Source: an uncultured Azospirillum sp.
Lineage (GTDB): Bacteria > Pseudomonadota > Alphaproteobacteria > RF32 > CAG-239
Reading direction: 5' to 3'
Length of the DNA stretch: 34,482 bases
NCBI GenBank assembly: GCA_900542055.1
Contig: UQMA01000013.1
Span: forward strand, 1-34,482
Made by a program: the position numbers and the translations under genes. Positions within the stretch are counted from its first letter, which is position 1. Every line of letters starts with the position of its first letter. Shown one piece after another: positions 31,425 to 34,482 of this stretch. The notes below the pieces were generated by a model. It saw only the letters and a program-made list of their open reading frames with translations. It did no database searches and was not told the DNA's origin.

Positions 31425-33500
31425 CTAATTTAACATCTCTATAAAATCTTTTTCACTTAATATGCTTATTCCCAATTCAGCGGCTTTTGCAGCTTTGTTT
31501 CCGGCATCAGTTCCCAATATAACAAAGTCGGTATTTTTTGAAACAGAGCCAGACACTTTTGCGCCGGCGGATAAAGCTTTTGCTTTGGCCTCAGCACGGG
31601 TTAAATGTTCAAGTGTTCCGGTAAAGACAACAGTTTTGCCTGAAAGAGCGGTGCTATGGTTTGCTGTATCAGTAAAATCTTCTATATTTATGTAAGATAA
31701 AAGTGATGAGATTGTATTTAAATTGTGTTCTTCTTGAAAAAATTCAACCATATCTTTAGCCATAGCTTCTCCGATTCCATCAATAGCAAGTAATTTTTCT
31801 GTATTTCGGTTCTGCATATCTTCAGCAAAATTTTTCCACGAGGTAAAGTTTTGAGCTATTAATCTTGCGGTTGCAATGCCGACTTGCCTTATCCCCAAAG
31901 CGTATATAAAACGAGCTAACGAAATTTTTTTGCGTTTATTTATGGCATTAAATAAATTTTCTACCGATTTTTTCCCCCAGCCTTCACGTTGTTCTATTTT
32001 TAATCCGAGATTATGGTTAAACAAATCTTCTTCTCCTTGGTTACGCTGTTCCAAGGTAAAAATATCAACAGGATTTTTAATAATTCCTTCGTGATAAAAT
32101 TCTTCAATAATTTTTGCCCCCAAACCATCAATGTCCATTGCGTCTCGCGATACAAAATGCTTCAGTCTTTCAATTGCCTGAGCCGGACAAGTCAAACCTC
32201 CGGTGCAGCGTCTGACAGCTTCGTCTTCTTCTCTGATGGCATGAGCGCCGCATTGAGGACAAAAATGAGGAAATGAAAATTCTTGCGAATCAAGAGGACG
32301 TTTTTCTTTTATAACTGCAACTATTTGCGGAATAACATCGCCGGCACGCTGAATAATTACACTATCGCCGATTCTTATGTCTTTTCGCTTAATTTCGTCT
32401 TCATTGTGCAGCGTGGCATGCGACACAATTACTCCGCCCACGTTAATAGGCTCTAAATCAGCAACCGGAGTTAAAGCGCCGGTTCTTCCTACTTGTATAC
32501 GAATATTGTTTATTACTGTAATAGCTTGTTCTGCCGGAAATTTATGCGCAATAGCCCAACGCGGAGTTCTTGTCAAAAATCCCAACCGTTCTTGTAAAGC
32601 AATATCGTTTACTTTATAAACCACGCCATCAATATCATAAGCCAAACCGGCTCGAATCTGCATTAAATTTTCGAAAAAGCTTTCGATTTCTTTAACCGAA
32701 TGGCAAAGTTGATTATTGGGATTGGTCGGAAATCCCCAGTTTTGCAAATGATTGAAAAAGTCTTCTTGTGAACTCCATACTCGATTAGAAACTTCTCCCC
32801 AGGTATAAGCAAAAATACTTAAGTTTCGTTCTTTGGTAACTTTGGGATCAAGTTGCCGCAAAGAACCGGCAGCAGCATTTCTAGGATTCGCAAAAAGTTT
32901 TTTTCCTTCATCTTCATTTTTTTGATTCAAAGCAAAAAAGTCTTTTTTGGCCATATAGACTTCACCTCGGATTTCAAGAATTTCGGGAACATTGCCCGAA
33001 ATTTTTTGCGGAAGTTGGCTTATTGTTCTCAGATTGGCGGTAATATCTTCGCCGGTTGTTCCGTCTCCGCGGGTTGCTCCCTGCACAAAAATACCGTGTT
33101 CATAGCGTGCGGTAAAGGATAATCCGTCAATTTTGGGTTCGCACATAAAGCTGATATCAGAATCGCTGTGCAAAAAACGTTTTACCCCCTCAATAAAGTT
33201 TTCGACTTCTTCAATAGAAAAAACATCTCCCAAAGACAACATCGGAAAACGATGAGCAACTTTACCAAAGCCGCTTTGCAGCGGAGCGCCGATTCTTTTT
33301 GATGGGCTGTCTGGGCGAATCAGCTGAGGAAATTGAGCTTCCAGTTCAATATTGCGTTGTTTTAATGCGTCATATTCCGCATCGCTCATGTATGGTGCGT
33401 CATTTTGATAATAGGCAATATCGGCTTTAGCCATTTCTTGGGCTATTTTTTCAAGTTCTGCAGCTGCTTGTTTTTCGGTTATGGTTTCGATTTCTGGCAT
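31425..33500 (-). CDS. ligA: NAD-dependent DNA ligase LigA
   Basis: LigA seals nicks in replication and repair using NAD. The 691-residue protein has all expected parts in order: the N-terminal Ia domain (DIAYYQNDAPYMSDAEYD) that binds NMN, the adenylation domain with Lys123 in CEPKIDGLSF, and the OB fold. A four-cysteine zinc finger follows (CPQCGAHAIREEDEAVRRCT with the last Cys in LTCPAQ). Helix-hairpin-helix repeats around AIDGIGEAMAKDMVEFF lead to a C-terminal BRCT domain (ALSGKTVVFTGTLEHLTRAEA). AAGGAAAG precedes the ATG. It lies downstream of infC on the same strand but beyond an infC terminator. Confidence 0.98.
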   Translation of the reverse strand: MPEIETITEKQAAAELEKIAQEMAKADIAYYQNDAPYMSDAEYDALKQRNIELEAQFPQLIRPDSPSKRIGAPLQSGFGKVAHRFPMLSLGDVFSIEEVENFIEGVKRFLHSDSDISFMCEPKIDGLSFTARYEHGIFVQGATRGDGTTGEDITANLRTISQLPQKISGNVPEILEIRGEVYMAKKDFFALNQKNEDEGKKLFANPRNAAAGSLRQLDPKVTKERNLSIFAYTWGEVSNRVWSSQEDFFNHLQNWGFPTNPNNQLCHSVKEIESFFENLMQIRAGLAYDIDGVVYKVNDIALQERLGFLTRTPRWAIAHKFPAEQAITVINNIRIQVGRTGALTPVADLEPINVGGVIVSHATLHNEDEIKRKDIRIGDSVIIQRAGDVIPQIVAVIKEKRPLDSQEFSFPHFCPQCGAHAIREEDEAVRRCTGGLTCPAQAIERLKHFVSRDAMDIDGLGAKIIEEFYHEGIIKNPVDIFTLEQRNQGEEDLFNHNLGLKIEQREGWGKKSVENLFNAINKRKKISLARFIYALGIRQVGIATARLIAQNFTSWKNFAEDMQNRNTEKLLAIDGIGEAMAKDMVEFFQEEHNLNTISSLLSYINIEDFTDTANHSTALSGKTVVFTGTLEHLTRAEAKAKALSAGAKVSGSVSKNTDFVILGTDAGNKAAKAAELGISILSEKDFIEMLN

Positions 33501-33594
33501 TTTGAATCTTTCCTTATAAAAGTCCTTGCCATTATATATAGTTGTTTTATAGAGGTAAAGCCGGTTTTTACATAATTATATTTAGGAAAAAATC

Positions 33595-33632
33595 AAAATA
33601 AAACAGGCGTCTAATTGAAAAAACGCCTGTTT
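33595..33632 (-). terminator. Intrinsic terminator of infC
   Basis: AAACAGGCGT (33601-33610) pairs with ACGCCTGTTT (33623-33632). On the minus strand the hairpin is followed by a T-rich stretch and lies 26 bases after the infC stop. It separates infC from ligA and shows that rpmI and rplT are not in this transcript. Confidence 0.82.
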
Positions 33633-33658
33633 ATGTTTAGGATTGATACTGTATTCAA

Positions 33659-34195
33659 TTATAAAGGAGCAACAACCATCATCATTTGCCGACCTTCAAG
33701 TTTAGGCTCCGATTCTACTTTACAAATGTTTTCCAAATCGTCGACCAAATTACTTAATACTTTGCGCCCCATATCATTAGCACTCATTTCACGTCCTTTA
33801 AATCTGATGGTAAATTTAACTTTATCACCTTGTTCCAAGAACTTTTTAGCTTGTTTTACTTTAACTTCATAATCATGAACATCAATCATCGGGCGTAATT
33901 TAAGTTCTTTAATGTTTACAATTTTCTGATTTTTTCTGGCTTCATTTTTCTTTTTTTGTTGTTCATATTTATACTTGCCATAATCCATAATCTTGCAAAC
34001 AGGCGGAACAGCTTGGGGGGAAATCTCAATCAAATCAAATCCGGCTTCATCAGCTAATGATAAAGCTTCTTTGATAGATACGATTCCTTTGTTTTCTCCG
34101 TTTTCATCAATTAACCGAACTTCTTTTACTCTGATTTCTTGGTTAACGCGCGGTCCGTCGCCTTCTCGTACTGGCGCATTGTTATTTTCTTTAAT
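33659..34195 (-). CDS. infC: Translation initiation factor IF-3, probable AUU start
   Basis: IF-3 prevents premature subunit joining and checks start-codon and initiator-tRNA pairing. The product shows RVNQEIRVKEVRLIDENGEN, VSIKEALSLADEAGFDLIEI and PPVCKIMDYGKYKYE of the N-domain. The lysine linker and C-domain follow, with FTIRFKGREMSANDMG and GRQMMMVVAPL. I place the start at the ATT at 34195: a strong GGAGG (34204-34208) lies 8 bases before it, and the protein then has 178 residues, beginning with AUU AAA as in E. coli infC. The ATG at 34210 has its own G inside that GGAGG and no ribosome site upstream. An AUU start makes IF-3 limit its own synthesis. Confidence 0.95.
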   Translation of the reverse strand: MKENNNAPVREGDGPRVNQEIRVKEVRLIDENGENKGIVSIKEALSLADEAGFDLIEISPQAVPPVCKIMDYGKYKYEQQKKKNEARKNQKIVNIKELKLRPMIDVHDYEVKVKQAKKFLEQGDKVKFTIRFKGREMSANDMGRKVLSNLVDDLENICKVESEPKLEGRQMMMVVAPL

Positions 34196-34203
34196 TATTG
34201 TAT

Positions 34204-34208
34204 CCTCC
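34204..34208 (-). promoter_or_regulatory. Ribosome binding site that decides the infC start
   Basis: GGAGG on the minus strand is 8 bases from the ATT at 34195 and 5 from an ATA at 34198, and overlaps the only upstream ATG (34208-34210). This position supports a non-AUG start. Confidence 0.75.
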
Positions 34209-34228
34209 ATAAGTGTTTGAACAATCTA

Positions 34229-34256
34229 ATAATAATCAACAAATTGATATTATCAA
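34229..34256 (-). promoter_or_regulatory. Candidate infC promoter
   Basis: On the minus strand TTGATA (34251-34256) and TATTAT (34229-34234) are separated by 16 bases, about 20 bases before the ribosome site. Confidence 0.55.
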
Positions 34257-34308
34257 GCAAAATTTCATAATGTAAACGCTGTTTTTGACGATTCTTTGCG
34301 GCCCCATA

Positions 34309-34338
34309 TTGTAATGTTGAAGGCCAAAATCATATAAT
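34309..34338 (+). promoter_or_regulatory. Candidate promoter reading out of the right end
   Basis: TTGTAA (34309-34314) and a consensus TATAAT (34333-34338) are separated by 18 bases. Transcription would start near 34345 and enter the T-box-like element. A second, weaker pair, TTGACG (34285-34290) with TATTGT (34307-34312), lies upstream. Confidence 0.5.
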
Positions 34339-34409
34339 TACACTTATTTATATAGGCGACGTATAAAAGCATTAAATGGATTATGATAAAAAAACAAAAA
34401 AAGCTAAAA

Positions 34410-34482
34410 AAGTTATTGACAATGAGTAGGTGATAGCTTATAAGGGGTTCTTGTCAGCGAGAGCTGATGAGCTGATGGAAGA
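34410..34482 (+). ncRNA. 5' part of a probable T-box leader (Stem I), cut by the window edge
   Basis: A T-box leader binds uncharged tRNA and controls the downstream aminoacyl-tRNA synthetase or amino-acid gene. The bases show the order expected for the 5' strand of Stem I. GACAATGA (34418-34425) resembles the GA-rich kink-turn, AGTA (34425-34428) the loop-E element of the specifier loop, and AGCGAG (34456-34461) the AGMGA bulge. AGCTGAT (34462-34468) would be the distal helix, and GCTGATGGAA (34471-34480) resembles the distal loop (GGTTGGTGGAA in typical members). The specifier codon, antiterminator and regulated gene lie beyond the window. If correct, the sequence just past the edge should pair with AGCTGAT. 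It could instead be an unrelated structured leader. Confidence 0.5.

Noticed and set aside
34376..34429. Short frame MDYDKKTKKAKKVIDNE ending in TAG, followed by an open GTG frame to the window edge
   Set aside because: It has no ribosome binding site, is only 17 codons, and overlaps the structured T-box-like element. The continuation is cut by the edge and cannot be judged.
34454..34482. Hammerhead-like CTGATGAG core
   Set aside because: The required GAAAC and paired stem II are not present; GGAAGA and the repeat GCTGATGA/GCTGATGG fit a T-box distal loop better.
1..34482. tRNA or rRNA genes, CRISPR arrays, insertion sequences or prophage
   Set aside because: No cloverleaf ending in a TTCRA arm, ribosomal RNA sequence, regularly spaced repeat, transposase or integrase was seen by eye on either strand.

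Overview
The window is AT-rich, gene-dense bacterial chromosome carrying mostly housekeeping genes. I read it as an alphaproteobacterium, probably an anaerobic or host-associated low-GC member. The main support is the order dusB-trkA-hfq-hflX, which matches the alphaproteobacterial nifR3-(ntrBCYX)-trkA-hfq-hflX block with the ntr genes absent. A two-membrane-segment giant coiled-coil protein directly upstream of dusB, an infC gene with an AUU-type start, and a mesodiaminopimelate-type MurE fit this placement. A PerR/Fur-rubrerythrin unit suggests low-oxygen life. This assignment is inference; there is no rRNA gene in the window.

Layout. 1-1268: ruvC and an acidic-tailed unknown gene. 1335-2275 (minus): rubrerythrin and a Fur/PerR regulator behind a near-consensus Fur-type operator. 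2402-3394 (minus): an alpha-helical repeat protein, divergent from a pair (3544-4676) made of a CxxC membrane protein and a helical soluble protein. 4797-12650: a 1316-residue coiled-coil membrane protein, then dusB, trkA, hfq and hflX with almost no gaps between most of them. 12735-14189: murE, convergent with yihY. 15215-19334: fabI, then gatCAB. 19543-21942: a large unrecognised membrane-anchored protein isolated between terminators. 22065-24033 (minus): an archaeal/eukaryal-type proS and a small exported protein. 24211-30504: cspA, clpP-clpX, then an overlapping four-gene Gld-like ABC transporter unit. 30508-34195: an LprI-like exported protein, a small gene preceded by a 34-bp perfect palindrome, ligA and infC. 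The right edge appears to enter a T-box-like leader RNA reading out of the window.

Functional themes are DNA repair (ruvC, ligA), translation (gatCAB, proS, infC, dusB, and hflX as ribosome-associated GTPase), post-transcriptional control (hfq, cspA), protein turnover (clpXP), envelope synthesis (murE, fabI) and peroxide defence (perR-rbr).

The points most worth checking are the T-box-like element at the right edge (unexpected in this group), the archaeal-type ProRS with a partly lost zinc site, TrkA with both glycine-rich nucleotide motifs degraded, the 34-bp palindrome, the AUU start of infC, and the lineage-specific large proteins at 4797-8747 and 19543-21942. I saw no tRNA, rRNA, CRISPR array, insertion sequence or prophage. 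No gene-free stretch exceeds 300 bases; the longest is the right end after infC.
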